Position numbers and translations under genes: made by a program. The notes under the pieces are model-generated. The model was not told the origin of the DNA and did not search any database. It saw only the letters and a list, made by a program, of their open reading frames with translations. From Clostridiales bacterium 38-18 (GTDB lineage: Bacteria > Bacillota > Clostridia > Peptostreptococcales > Acidaminobacteraceae), in NCBI GenBank assembly GCA_001897605.1, contig MKTL01000016.1, positions 366,458 to 430,457 of the forward strand: a DNA stretch of 64,000 nt. The letters are read 5' to 3'. This document shows positions 27,877-36,267 of this stretch, piece after piece. Within the stretch, counting starts at the first letter, position 1. The number at the start of each line of letters is the position of its first letter.

Positions 27877-28634
27877 CTAGCACCTCCATCTGCAAGGTGA
27901 ATTTCTTTCATCGCCTGTCTGATCTGTAGGCAGAGCGCATAAAATTCAGGCTTTTCACGAAGCTCAAGGTCACCGAAGCTGGGGTTATCAAAGCGATGTG
28001 TGATTGCACCACCCGTTTGTGACATCAGTAAGATCTCACGTCCAAGGAATACGGCTTCTTCAATGTTATGTGTAACCGTAACCCAAGTGGTCTCTTGTTT
28101 ACTAGAAAGACCGATCACTGAATTTTGAAGCGCTTCCCGGGTGATGGTATCCAGTGCTGAAAACGGTTCATCCATCAGTAGTAGCTCTGGGCTTAATAGC
28201 CATGCACGACCTATAGCAACCCTTTGTTTTTGCCCACCACTGAGCTGGTGTGGGTACTTGTCCAGATGTGTATCGAGACCTAATTTAATGGCTAATTTTG
28301 CGATAGAATCCGTCATTTCAGAGCTGAGTTTTTTATACTTGATGATCAGACCTAGCGAAAGATTTTCTCTGACGGTTTTCCATGGAAACAGCCCGTACTC
28401 CTGTAATACAGTCGCAACGTGTGAAGGTGTAGACTCGCTTTCGAAGTTTAAGTTACCGGTCTTTGGCTGAATCAAGCCTCCCAACGTAAAGAGTAGCGTC
28501 GTCTTACCACAGCCAGAATGTCCGATTAAGGTATAGGATTTTCCCTTTTCTAAGGTAAGTGTCAAGTTATCTATAATGGTTTGTTCACCATAGCCTACTG
28601 TAACTTCATTAAGTGTGAGCAGATGTTTACGCAT
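27873..28634 (-). CDS. ABC transporter ATPase, NitT/TauT (SsuB-like) family
   Basis: Cytoplasmic ATPase of about 253 residues: Walker A GHSGCGKTT, Q-loop VLQEYGLFPWKTV (typical of TauB/SsuB), signature LSGGQKQRVAIGRAW and Walker B LLLMDEPFSALD. I choose ATG 28634, six bases after GGGGAG; the longer frame starts inside ubiX. It overlaps the ubiX stop by 8 bp, which ties the transporter tightly to the prenylation genes. Confidence 0.92.
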   Translation of the reverse strand: MRKHLLTLNEVTVGYGEQTIIDNLTLTLEKGKSYTLIGHSGCGKTTLLFTLGGLIQPKTGNLNFESESTPSHVATVLQEYGLFPWKTVRENLSLGLIIKYKKLSSEMTDSIAKLAIKLGLDTHLDKYPHQLSGGQKQRVAIGRAWLLSPELLLMDEPFSALDTITREALQNSVIGLSSKQETTWVTVTHNIEEAVFLGREILLMSQTGGAITHRFDNPSFGDLELREKPEFYALCLQIRQAMKEIHLADGGAR

Positions 28635-29208
28635 GTGTTTCTCCCCAAACGCGGTGTGACTCTGATTTGATTCCCAGAGATAATAGCACTCTGGCAGCCG
28701 TCTGTGTGACGATTTCATCTACAGTCGTAGGTCGATTGTAATAGGCAGGTACTGGTGGCAATATAGTCGCGCCATTCTGCGTGAGGGTCAACATGTTTTG
28801 TAGATGAATGCCGCTAAGTGGCGTCTCTCTCGTGACGAGAACGAGGGGTCTTTTTTCCTTTAAAGCAACATCCGCCGCTCGGATAATCAAAGTATCTGAA
28901 ATGCCATGCGCGATTTTCCCCAAGGTCCCCATACTACAAGGCACGATGACCATGGCATCTATGCTATAGGAGCCACTTGCCAGTTGTCCGAAGAGATCGG
29001 TGTTATCATACTTTATAAAGTGCGGGTGACTTAAGTAGTTTGAAAGCCATGTCGCATAAGGCGTTTCAAGTTCATAGGAAAGCACTTTTTCACCCACTTG
29101 CGTCGCCACAAAGTGAACCTCGTGCCCACCGTCGAGTAGCTGCTTGATGACGCTGTTTGCAAGTGTACTGCCACTGGCGCCAGTAAGACCAACAGCGATT
29201 TTTTTCAT
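28627..29208 (-). CDS. ubiX: Flavin prenyltransferase UbiX
   Basis: Makes prenylated FMN, the cofactor of UbiD-type carboxy-lyases, from FMN and dimethylallyl (mono)phosphate. The 193 residues are typical. N-terminal flavin motif GLTGASGS, VIVPCSMGTLGKIAHGIS in the middle, and LVTRETPLSGIHLQNM with PAYYNRPTT near the end match the family. It lies between the UbiA-type prenyltransferase and the ABC ATPase, in the same operon as a UbiD homologue that would need its product. Confidence 0.95.
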   Translation of the reverse strand: MKKIAVGLTGASGSTLANSVIKQLLDGGHEVHFVATQVGEKVLSYELETPYATWLSNYLSHPHFIKYDNTDLFGQLASGSYSIDAMVIVPCSMGTLGKIAHGISDTLIIRAADVALKEKRPLVLVTRETPLSGIHLQNMLTLTQNGATILPPVPAYYNRPTTVDEIVTQTAARVLLSLGIKSESHRVWGETHA

Positions 29209-29242
29209 AGGGTTTCCTTTCTATCTCACAATTGAAAATCCT

Positions 29243-30136
29243 TTATTTTAAGAAAATATCAAGTGTGGTTGTAATCAACAGTTGTGTTGAAATCAGTTGG
29301 TTGATATGATAAGCTGCAAAATTCATTTTGATACGGTGTCCGGGATCGATTAAGCCGTGCTCGATCAGTAGAAGTAAAGCGCTGATGCCAACACCGACGT
29401 AATAAATCACGCCTAGACCAGCCAATACGCCTACCGCAATTAAAAGCCCCCACATGATCAGGTGGAAGGTTCTTGCGATAGTGAGTGCGCCTTTCAACCC
29501 GAAACGAGCAGGGATTGAAAAGAGGCCAGTCGCTCGATCGAAGTCGATGTCTTGAGTGCCATAGATGATATCGAAGCCAGCGATCCAAAGGGTAACGATG
29601 GCACCTAGAAGAAATGGGATCCAGTCGATACCAGCGGTTACAGCAATCCAAGCGCCTACTGGTGCACCTGCACAAGTTATACCGAGGACGATGTGGCAGA
29701 GCCATGTGAAACGTTTGGTATAGCTATAAAGTGTAAAAAGTGCTAGTGCAACCGGTGAAAGATAAAAACAAAGCGTGTTGATTTGATAAGCACCAAATAC
29801 GAATAAGATATAGCAAAGCGCTGTAATAATTAACACTTCTTTCGACTTCACGATGCCTTTGGGCATGTGTCGATGCTGTGTCCTTGGATTGAGCGCATCG
29901 TACTTTTGATCAACGTAGCGGTTGAGCGCATTGGCGCCATTTCTACCAGCAAATAGACAGACCATAACCCATATGAAGGTATGGAGATCAGGAAAGCCTT
30001 TTGCTGCGATAAAGAGCGAGATCAGTGCAAAGGGGAGCGAAAAAAGCGTATGAGAGAACATAACGAGCTCGCCATAGGTATTGATTTTACTAAAAACCCT
30101 TTGCAACCAACCTTGTGTATTATTATTTAATGCCAT
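29243..30136 (-). CDS. UbiA-family aromatic prenyltransferase
   Basis: A 297-residue membrane protein with about eight or nine hydrophobic helices. Both Asp-rich prenyl-diphosphate motifs are present: NRYVDQKYDALNPRT and YGTQDIDFDRATG. The second resembles 4-hydroxybenzoate polyprenyltransferase (UbiA) and its futalosine-pathway counterpart (MqnP) rather than MenA. It overlaps the ubiD gene by 14 bp. The likely reaction is attachment of a polyprenyl chain to an aromatic acid, then decarboxylation by UbiD. The aromatic substrate is unknown. Confidence 0.88.
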   Translation of the reverse strand: MALNNNTQGWLQRVFSKINTYGELVMFSHTLFSLPFALISLFIAAKGFPDLHTFIWVMVCLFAGRNGANALNRYVDQKYDALNPRTQHRHMPKGIVKSKEVLIITALCYILFVFGAYQINTLCFYLSPVALALFTLYSYTKRFTWLCHIVLGITCAGAPVGAWIAVTAGIDWIPFLLGAIVTLWIAGFDIIYGTQDIDFDRATGLFSIPARFGLKGALTIARTFHLIMWGLLIAVGVLAGLGVIYYVGVGISALLLLIEHGLIDPGHRIKMNFAAYHINQLISTQLLITTTLDIFLK

Positions 30137-31859
30137 ATTTGTCCCATCTTTCTGTCACATAGGCTTTCATTTCGTCAGACATCTCGATATCATCTGGCCA
30201 AGGACGATGTAAGCCATCTGTAGGTCCTTTTTTCGTGGCATCCAGCGCGATATAGAGTCGATCGTGTGCGTTTTTACCCGTCATCATATCGCGTTTTGGA
30301 TCGATGTTATTAAAAATCTTCCAAAACACTGTGGATAAATCTTCTGGTTTAACCCATTCATCCACAACGACAACGAGACGGTGTTCGCCTTTTTCGTTTT
30401 CTTTCATGATGTCATGCGCAGTCTGTGAAGCGTTGGCCTTATCAAAAGGAATGACCTTAAGTGCTTTAAGGGGTGCATCATAAGAACGCGTTTGATTGTA
30501 GCTTGGATCGAACTCAACTTCTCTTTTGCGGGTTGCATCGACACCCAATCTAAAGCCTTGGAAGGCTCTATTAGAGGCATGATCCAGTGCATCAAGTGGT
30601 CCTTCCGTAATGATGAGATGACTTTCATCGGTCACATTTGCCTCAAGTGCAGCGGCAACTGCTTGATAATCATGCACGTTAACCGTATGGTCAACGACGA
30701 TAATCATTTTGGTATACATCATCTGACCGAGACCCCAGAGACCGTAGAGCACCTTATTGGCGTGTCTTGGGAAGGCCTTTTTAATAGAGACGATGGCACA
30801 GTTGTGAAACACGCCTTCAAGTGGCATGTCCATATCTATGATTTCAGGTGTTTGTATTTTCATTAGTGGTAAAAAGATGCGCTCAGTTGCCTTTCCGAGA
30901 TAACAATCCTCCATCGGTGGCTTGCCCACTATGGTCGTCGGATAAATCGCGCCATTACGATGCGTGATTTTCTCCAGATGAAATACAGGATACTGATCGG
31001 CAAGAGAATAATAGCCCGTGTGATCCCCAAATGGACCTTCCAGGCGTCGCTCGTCTAAATCCACATAACCTTCGAGGATAAACTCAGCTTCAGCGGGAAC
31101 GTAGATGTCGTTGGTAACGGATTTGACCAACTTAACCGGTTTCTTTTTAAGGTAGCCAGCAAAAATCATTTCATCGACCATTTTTGGTAGTGGGGCAGTT
31201 GCGGCATAGATGATTGTTGGATCACATCCTATCGCTACTGAAACCGGCATTTTCTTCCCTAGTTTTCTATATTTTTCGTAGATTTCTTTTCCATCTTTGT
31301 GTAGGTGCCAGTGCATACCTGTGGTTTTTGCATCGTAAACCTGCATACGGTACATACCGACATTTTGCTGACCGTTATCAGGGTCTTTGGTAAAGACCAG
31401 TGGTAGGGTGATGTATTTACCGCCGTCATCTGGCCAACATTTTATGATAGGCAATAAGTCGAGGTTGGGTTCGATGATCACATCCTGACAAGCCCCTTTC
31501 TTTACCTTTCGTGGAAATATAAACGGGAGTGGTGCAAGCTTTGGAATGGCTTTAACCTTTCCTAATAGTGAAGCATAAGCGCCAACGTCCATATAGCCTG
31601 CAATTTCTTTAGCGATATCATCTAAGTTTGTAACGCCAAAGCTCAGATTGAGTCGCTCGTAAGTGCCCATTGCATTGATGACCAGTGGGAAACTCGATCC
31701 TTTAACGTTATTAAACTGTAGTGCATTACCGTATTTTTTTGAGATTCTGTCTGCGATTTCTGTGATTTCTAATTCTGGGTCAACTTCTATATCTATCTCT
31801 GTGAGAAGTTCTCTTTCTTTTAAAGCTTTCAGGAAGCTCTGAAGATTTTTATAGGGCAT
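30123..31859 (-). CDS. UbiD-family prenyl-FMN-dependent carboxy-lyase
   Basis: A 578-residue decarboxylase. Family motifs include NVGMYRMQVYD, TGMHWHLHKDG (cofactor and metal region), LEGPFGDHTGYYS (catalytic acidic region), and GKPPMEDCYLGKATE. It is longer than E. coli UbiD (about 500) and closer to the size of UbiD-like proteins assigned to menaquinone synthesis (MqnL-type). It is first in the minus-strand operon, with a consensus promoter upstream and UbiX, which makes its cofactor, two genes downstream. Confidence 0.9.
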   Translation of the reverse strand: MPYKNLQSFLKALKERELLTEIDIEVDPELEITEIADRISKKYGNALQFNNVKGSSFPLVINAMGTYERLNLSFGVTNLDDIAKEIAGYMDVGAYASLLGKVKAIPKLAPLPFIFPRKVKKGACQDVIIEPNLDLLPIIKCWPDDGGKYITLPLVFTKDPDNGQQNVGMYRMQVYDAKTTGMHWHLHKDGKEIYEKYRKLGKKMPVSVAIGCDPTIIYAATAPLPKMVDEMIFAGYLKKKPVKLVKSVTNDIYVPAEAEFILEGYVDLDERRLEGPFGDHTGYYSLADQYPVFHLEKITHRNGAIYPTTIVGKPPMEDCYLGKATERIFLPLMKIQTPEIIDMDMPLEGVFHNCAIVSIKKAFPRHANKVLYGLWGLGQMMYTKMIIVVDHTVNVHDYQAVAAALEANVTDESHLIITEGPLDALDHASNRAFQGFRLGVDATRKREVEFDPSYNQTRSYDAPLKALKVIPFDKANASQTAHDIMKENEKGEHRLVVVVDEWVKPEDLSTVFWKIFNNIDPKRDMMTGKNAHDRLYIALDATKKGPTDGLHRPWPDDIEMSDEMKAYVTERWDKYGIK

Positions 31860-31884
31860 ACCTTCCTCCTTATTAACACCTTAG

Positions 31885-31913
31885 ATTATAGCCATTTTAA
31901 GGGCTGGTGTCAA
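31885..31913 (-). promoter_or_regulatory. SigA promoter of the ubiD-ubiA-ubiX-ABC operon
   Basis: On the minus strand TTGACA (31908-31913), 17-bp spacer, TATAAT (31885-31890): both hexamers match consensus. Constitutive strength is expected unless a repressor acts. Confidence 0.85.
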
Positions 31914-31923
31914 TTTAGCTATA

Positions 31924-31952
31924 TTGACTGACTTGGTCGAATATGTTAGCAT
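31924..31952 (+). promoter_or_regulatory. SigA-type promoter of the binding-protein gene
   Basis: TTGACT (31924-31929), 17-bp spacer, TAGCAT (31947-31952). It is back to back with the ubiD promoter, so the two transcripts could share control. Confidence 0.55.
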
Positions 31953-31976
31953 GATTAGGTTGACAAGGAGGACATC

Positions 31977-32909
31977 ATGAAAAAAATGATAACAGTAATG
32001 CTTGCTATTTTATTAGTTGCAAGCTTAGTACTTGCAGGCTGTTCTGCAAAGGAAGAAGAGAAACAAAGCCTTAGAATTGGCGTTATGTCAGATTTAGGGG
32101 CTGCGCCATTTGTCGTTGCAAAGGAAAATGGCTTTTTCGATAAATTAGGATTAGATGTAGAAATCACGGTATTCAAAAGTGCTACAGATAGAGATACCGC
32201 AATGCAAACGGGCAACTTAGACGCTGCAATGGCAGATATGTTAACGATTGTATTTTATAACGACGGTGCATTTGATTCTAAAATGATTGCTGCAACCTAT
32301 GGTGACTATGTGATGTCATCGACACCAAGCCTAGATGCATCTGCCTTAAAAGCACTTGATCAAATCAATGTGGGTATTTCTGCAAACACCGTTATCGATT
32401 TTGCAACGCAACAAATCGCTGAGAGCTTAGGCGTTGAAGGTCAAGTAGAAACGGTTGCAATTCCACAAATGCCAGTAAGACTTGAAATGCTTGCCGCTGG
32501 TGAACTTCAAGCGGCGACATTACCTGAGCCTTTGGCATCAGCTGCTGTTTTAGGTGCTGGCGAGAAAGTGAGCGGTACTTTGGAGTTAGGGCTTGAGCCA
32601 GGGATCTTTATCGCGACACAAGCGGTAATCGATGAAAAATCTGCAGCTTTAGAGAAGCTAATGGAAGGTTACAATCAAGGTGTCGATTATTTGAATGATA
32701 CAGAGCAAGGCACTTATATTCAACTTTTAATCGATCAGTTGGGTTTCCCACCAACACTTGCAGAGTCGTTTGACTTCCCAACACTTGCACATGCAACTGC
32801 AGCAAACGAAGCAACATTTGCTAAAGTACTTTCTTGGATGCAAGAAAGAGAACTAACAACTTCTGAATACAGTTATTCAGACTTAAACGAAGGCAAGTTC
32901 ATCAAATAG
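31977..32909 (+). CDS. ABC transporter substrate-binding lipoprotein, NitT/TauT (SsuA/ThiY-like)
   Basis: A 310-residue extracytoplasmic protein. The lipoprotein signal peptide has lipobox LAGC with Cys22. The mature part is a type II binding fold of the NMT1/SsuA type: RIGVMSDLGAAPFVVAKENGFFDKLGL near the N-terminus and the AMADMLTIVFY ligand-pocket segment. The enzymes MqnA and MqnD share this fold but have no lipoprotein signal, so this is a transport component. It is divergent from the ubiD operon, which encodes the matching ATPase and permease. Confidence 0.9.
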   Translation: MKKMITVMLAILLVASLVLAGCSAKEEEKQSLRIGVMSDLGAAPFVVAKENGFFDKLGLDVEITVFKSATDRDTAMQTGNLDAAMADMLTIVFYNDGAFDSKMIAATYGDYVMSSTPSLDASALKALDQINVGISANTVIDFATQQIAESLGVEGQVETVAIPQMPVRLEMLAAGELQAATLPEPLASAAVLGAGEKVSGTLELGLEPGIFIATQAVIDEKSAALEKLMEGYNQGVDYLNDTEQGTYIQLLIDQLGFPPTLAESFDFPTLAHATAANEATFAKVLSWMQERELTTSEYSYSDLNEGKFIK

Positions 32910-32951
32910 TCGTCAACAAAATAAGTCTTTGGTAAAATTGAATAAAAAAGT

Positions 32952-32997
32952 AAAGGACCGTAACCAATCAAAATTTGATTGATTTCGGTCCTTTTTT
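32952..32997 (+). terminator. Terminator of the binding-protein gene
   Basis: Outer stem AAGGACCG / CGGTCCTT with an inner AATCAAA-type hairpin, followed by six T. Confidence 0.85.
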
Positions 32998-33004
32998 AAT
33001 CATA

Positions 33005-33058
33005 TGAAAAAGAGCTATTACGCATCTATTTAACTAGATTTGCAACAGCTCCTTTTTT
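33005..33058 (-). terminator. Terminator of the MarR gene
   Basis: Stem AGCTGTTGC..ATCTA / TAGAT..ATAGCT with internal mismatches. On the minus strand it is followed by CTTTTT. Confidence 0.65.
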
Positions 33059-33067
33059 ATTACCGTT

Positions 33068-33541
33068 TTAGTTGTTCCTTCCGTTTGAAGGAAAGAGCGT
33101 TTCAGAGAGCAGATGATTGAGATTGGAAAAGGACTGATCCAATTTTTCTAGTGTTTTGAAATCGAGGTCAAGTAATTGTGATGCCATTTCATCACCGAAG
33201 CTATCGAGGGTTGATTCCACGATTTGCTTGCCTTTTTCAGTTAATGAAATGTAATAAATTCTCTTGTCCTCGAGGTCAATTTGCTTTTGTATATAGCCAT
33301 TTTCAATTGCAGTTTTTACGTATCTACTACAATTAGGTAATGAAATGTTTAGAATTTCAGAAACTTCTGAAATCATCAATTTCTCATGGCGATACACAGT
33401 ATGTAGCAATTTGAATTCAAGTTTACTCACTGCCTCTGCTTGATTCTTGATGATGCTAGACTGAATAACTTCTTCGTAAAAATCGTTGAAAATCATGACT
33501 TGTTTCAAAATGTTTTTGATCTTATGGTTGTTGTCCTTCAT
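33068..33541 (-). CDS. MarR-family transcriptional regulator
   Basis: A 157-residue winged-helix protein. The recognition region ISEVSEILNISLPNCSRYVKTA is near residues 57-78 and the wing KQIDLEDKRIYYISLTEKGK near 87-106; both are typical of MarR. It stands alone between the binding-protein terminator and proA, with no clear partner gene. FabT, the repressor of fatty acid genes, is also a MarR protein, and a fab operon lies 2.3 kb away; nothing in the sequence proves that link. Confidence 0.85.
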   Translation of the reverse strand: MKDNNHKIKNILKQVMIFNDFYEEVIQSSIIKNQAEAVSKLEFKLLHTVYRHEKLMISEVSEILNISLPNCSRYVKTAIENGYIQKQIDLEDKRIYYISLTEKGKQIVESTLDSFGDEMASQLLDLDFKTLEKLDQSFSNLNHLLSETLFPSNGRNN

Positions 33542-33613
33542 TTGTCAATCACACTCCTTAACTCATTATAAAATGACAGATATATAATTGCAACCTACAA
33601 TCCTGTCAGAAAA

Positions 33614-34894
33614 CTATTTTCTGATTTGACCTGTCCCATAAACGATATATTTAATCGTGGTTAATGCTTTCAGCCCCATTGGACCTCTTGCATGTAGTTT
33701 TTGTGTACTAATGCCTATTTCAGCGCCAAAGCCAAACTGTCCACCGTCTGTAAAACGCGTAGAAGCATTGACATATACAGCTGAGGAGTCCACACTTGCA
33801 AGGAATTTTTGTGCGTGCTCATAATAATCCGTTAAAATGGCCTCACTATGACCCGTACTGTAGTTGTCGATATGATCGACGGCTTCAGTTAAGCTATCAA
33901 CTACTTTTATAGCTAATTTGAAATCGAGGTACTCGGTTTGATAATCCACTTCAGTTGCATGCCATGCGCTTGATAGATCACAATTTGAAGCTTCAGCTAT
34001 CTCCCAGCTCTTATCACAAAGTGCAACACTGACGTTTGATGCTTTCAGTGAAGTGAGTAGCGTAGGAAGAAGCTCAGGGGCGATACGGTTATGAATAAGA
34101 ACCGTTTCAACCGCATTACATGCACCAGGCCTTTGAACCTTTGCATTGAGAATGATGTCCACACTTTTTTCGATAGAATAATATTCGTCTACATAAATAT
34201 GGCAGTTGCCTGTTCCTGTTTCAATCATTGGCACCTTAGAATGCTCAGCGACAAATTGAATTAAACCTGCGCCGCCTCTAGGGATCACACAGTCAATGGC
34301 ATCTCTTGCACTTAAAAGCTGCTTAGTAAAGTCGCGATCTGGCGTTTTCACAAGTTGAACGGTACCTACCGGCATGCCTTGCTTTTCTATAGCGGCGTCA
34401 ATTGCCTTTAAAAGCGCAATATTGGTCGTGAGCGCATCAGAACCACCCTTGAGGATAACTGCATTACCAGTCTTTAAACAAAGCGCAGTGGCGTCCACAG
34501 TGACGTTTGGACGGGATTCATAAATCATAGCGATTACACCAAGCGGCACGCGTTTTTGACCGATACTGAGTCCAGCTTCATTTAGCCACATAGCATCGAC
34601 TTCACCTACAGGATCACTTAATAGAGCGACTTCTTCCAGCCCTTGGATCATTTCGTTAAATCGTTGATCGGTAAGCGAGAGTCTTTCTACCATTGCTTCC
34701 TTTAAGCCACCCGCTCTAGCATCAGCGACATCAATGCTATTTGCAGAGAGTATATCTGTCTTGGCATTTATAAGCTCTTCCTTAATCGCTAATAGCAATT
34801 GATTCTTATCTGCTGTAGATAAGGTTCTTAGAACTTTGGAAGCTTCTTTAGCAAGCTTTCCCATCTTTTTAATATCTTCACTATAATTTTGCAT
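33614..34894 (-). CDS. proA: Gamma-glutamyl phosphate reductase
   Basis: NADPH-dependent reduction of glutamyl-5-phosphate to the semialdehyde, second proline step. About 426 residues. The catalytic Cys is in VQRPGACNAVET, and GVIAMIYESRPNVTVDA and LKGGSDALTTN are family motifs. The start is ATG 34894, with GGGGAT upstream; the longer open frame starts within proB. It lies 4 bp after the proB stop. No proC is in the window. Confidence 0.95.
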   Translation of the reverse strand: MQNYSEDIKKMGKLAKEASKVLRTLSTADKNQLLLAIKEELINAKTDILSANSIDVADARAGGLKEAMVERLSLTDQRFNEMIQGLEEVALLSDPVGEVDAMWLNEAGLSIGQKRVPLGVIAMIYESRPNVTVDATALCLKTGNAVILKGGSDALTTNIALLKAIDAAIEKQGMPVGTVQLVKTPDRDFTKQLLSARDAIDCVIPRGGAGLIQFVAEHSKVPMIETGTGNCHIYVDEYYSIEKSVDIILNAKVQRPGACNAVETVLIHNRIAPELLPTLLTSLKASNVSVALCDKSWEIAEASNCDLSSAWHATEVDYQTEYLDFKLAIKVVDSLTEAVDHIDNYSTGHSEAILTDYYEHAQKFLASVDSSAVYVNASTRFTDGGQFGFGAEIGISTQKLHARGPMGLKALTTIKYIVYGTGQIRK

Positions 34895-34898
34895 ATTT

Positions 34899-35690
34899 TT
34901 ATCCCCTAAAATCAAAAAATGTACCGTCTGCATTCCCCTCTAGTAGTAGATTGAGAATGTTAGGTGTGCCACTATTGACAATTAACATCGTTTTTTCAGC
35001 GCTTGCAATGATGCGAGCTGCTTTGAATTTGGTTTGCATACCACCAGTTCCCACTTTAGAGCCAGCGTCTCCAGCATCAATCTTTGATAAATCATCAAGA
35101 GAGTTGATTTTAGGAATCATAGTTGCGTCCTCAAACTTCCTAGGGTCTTTATTATATACCCCATTAATGTCTGATAAAATAATTAAATTTTCAAAATCAA
35201 TCATTTTACAAACTGCAGCCGACAAAGTGTCATTATCGCCTACTTTGATCTCATCTATAGCCACCACATCGTTCTCATTGACGATGGGAATTACGCTGTG
35301 TTTTGTAAGTGCAGAGAGTGCGTTAACACTATGTGTTTTTCTCTGAGGGTCTACCATATCTTCCTTAGTAAGTAATACCTGAGCGACAGTTATCCCATAT
35401 TCAGAGAAGAATTTTTCGTACATATGCATTAGAGTACCTTGTCCGACTGCTGCAGCTGCTTGCTTTTCGGGAATAGATTTAGGCTTCTCGGGCAGTTTCA
35501 TCTTTCCAATCCCAGCAGCGATAGCGCCAGAAGAGACGACGATGATCGATCGACCGCTATTATATAGATTAGCAATTTGTTTGACGATGCTCTCCATCTT
35601 CCAAAGATCTAGTAAGCCACTTTCATGTGTTAACGAGGAAGAGCCAATTTTGATAACGATTTTATTAAATTCTTTAATTGAGTGTTTCAT
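34899..35690 (-). CDS. proB: Glutamate 5-kinase (no PUA domain)
   Basis: Phosphorylates glutamate, first step of proline synthesis. Motifs: KIGSSSLT (ATP/phosphate) at the N-terminus, VSSGAIAAGIGKM, IVNENDVVAIDEIKVGDND, LSDINGVYNKDPR and GTGGMQTKFKAA. At 263 residues it is only the amino-acid-kinase domain; the C-terminal PUA domain of E. coli ProB is absent, as in many Bacillota. It is first of proB-proA. Confidence 0.95.
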   Translation of the reverse strand: MKHSIKEFNKIVIKIGSSSLTHESGLLDLWKMESIVKQIANLYNSGRSIIVVSSGAIAAGIGKMKLPEKPKSIPEKQAAAAVGQGTLMHMYEKFFSEYGITVAQVLLTKEDMVDPQRKTHSVNALSALTKHSVIPIVNENDVVAIDEIKVGDNDTLSAAVCKMIDFENLIILSDINGVYNKDPRKFEDATMIPKINSLDDLSKIDAGDAGSKVGTGGMQTKFKAARIIASAEKTMLIVNSGTPNILNLLLEGNADGTFFDFRG

Positions 35691-35712
35691 ACCTGCCTCC
35701 TAAATTTCAATG

Positions 35713-35742
35713 AGTATATCACAATTAAAGGCGCATTGTAAA
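35713..35742 (-). promoter_or_regulatory. SigA-type promoter of proB-proA
   Basis: On the minus strand TTTACA (35737-35742), 18-bp spacer, TATACT (35713-35718). No T-box leader fits in the short 5' UTR. Confidence 0.65.
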
Positions 35743-35788
35743 GACGTTAACAGTTTAACGAACATACAAAAAAATATATATGGAACTG

Positions 35789-35826
35789 AAAAAAGAAGTC
35801 TATGTGCATGGTTGACACATAGACTT
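35789..35826 (-). terminator. Terminator of the fab operon
   Basis: A perfect 11-bp stem AAGTCTATGTG / CACATAGACTT, followed on the minus strand by CTTTTTT, 14 bp after the fabZ stop. Confidence 0.88.
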
Positions 35827-35839
35827 AATGGAGGATTTT

Positions 35840-36265
35840 CTATCCAATCATAAAGGAAAGTTCTGCTTCACAAGCGACCGTATCACCCACGTAAGCAACT
35901 GCCTTTCCAACACCGAAATTAGAGCGTGATTTAATAATTTCGATGGTGAGTGTAAGCGTATCACCTGGAATAACTTTTCTTCGGAATTTACAGTTGTTAA
36001 TAGAGGCAAAATAAGCTATTTTACCTTGGTTTTCGGGCTTTTTTAGGATGGCGATTGCACCTACTTGAGCAAGTGCTTCTACTATAAGAACGCCCGGCAT
36101 AACGTGTTCAGAAGGAAAATGACCTTGGAAAAACGATTCATTTGCAGTTACGTTTTTAATACCAGTCGCTTTTACCCCTTCTTCTAGCTCTAGGATTTGA
36201 TCCACAAGCATAAAGGGATAGCGGTGTGGTATGATTTCTTGTATTTGATTACTATTTAATAGCAT
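35840..36265 (-). CDS. fabZ: 3-hydroxyacyl-ACP dehydratase FabZ
   Basis: Dehydrates 3-hydroxyacyl-ACP in each elongation cycle; hot-dog fold, 141 residues. The catalytic His is in [19 protein letters not shown], with the Glu on the following helix. N-terminal [11 protein letters not shown] is typical. It is last in the fab operon, 2 bp after fabF, and is followed by the operon terminator. Confidence 0.96.
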   Translation of the reverse strand: MLLNSNQIQEIIPHRYPFMLVDQILELEEGVKATGIKNVTANESFFQGHFPSEHVMPGVLIVEALAQVGAIAILKKPENQGKIAYFASINNCKFRRKVIPGDTLTLTIEIIKSRSNFGVGKAVAYVGDTVACEAELSFMIG

Positions 36266-36267
36266 AA

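Noticed and set aside
29259-29705. Out-of-frame minus-strand frame inside the prenyltransferase gene
   Set aside because: It overlaps ubiA in another frame, is rich in Arg and Cys and lacks a ribosome site; a shadow frame.
31977-32909. MqnA or MqnD (futalosine enzymes) as identity of the binding-fold protein
   Set aside because: It has a clear lipoprotein signal peptide and lipobox, so it is exported, and ABC partner genes are present.
33068-33541. FabT call for the MarR protein
   Set aside because: Only distance to the fab operon supports it; no FabT-type site was identified with confidence.
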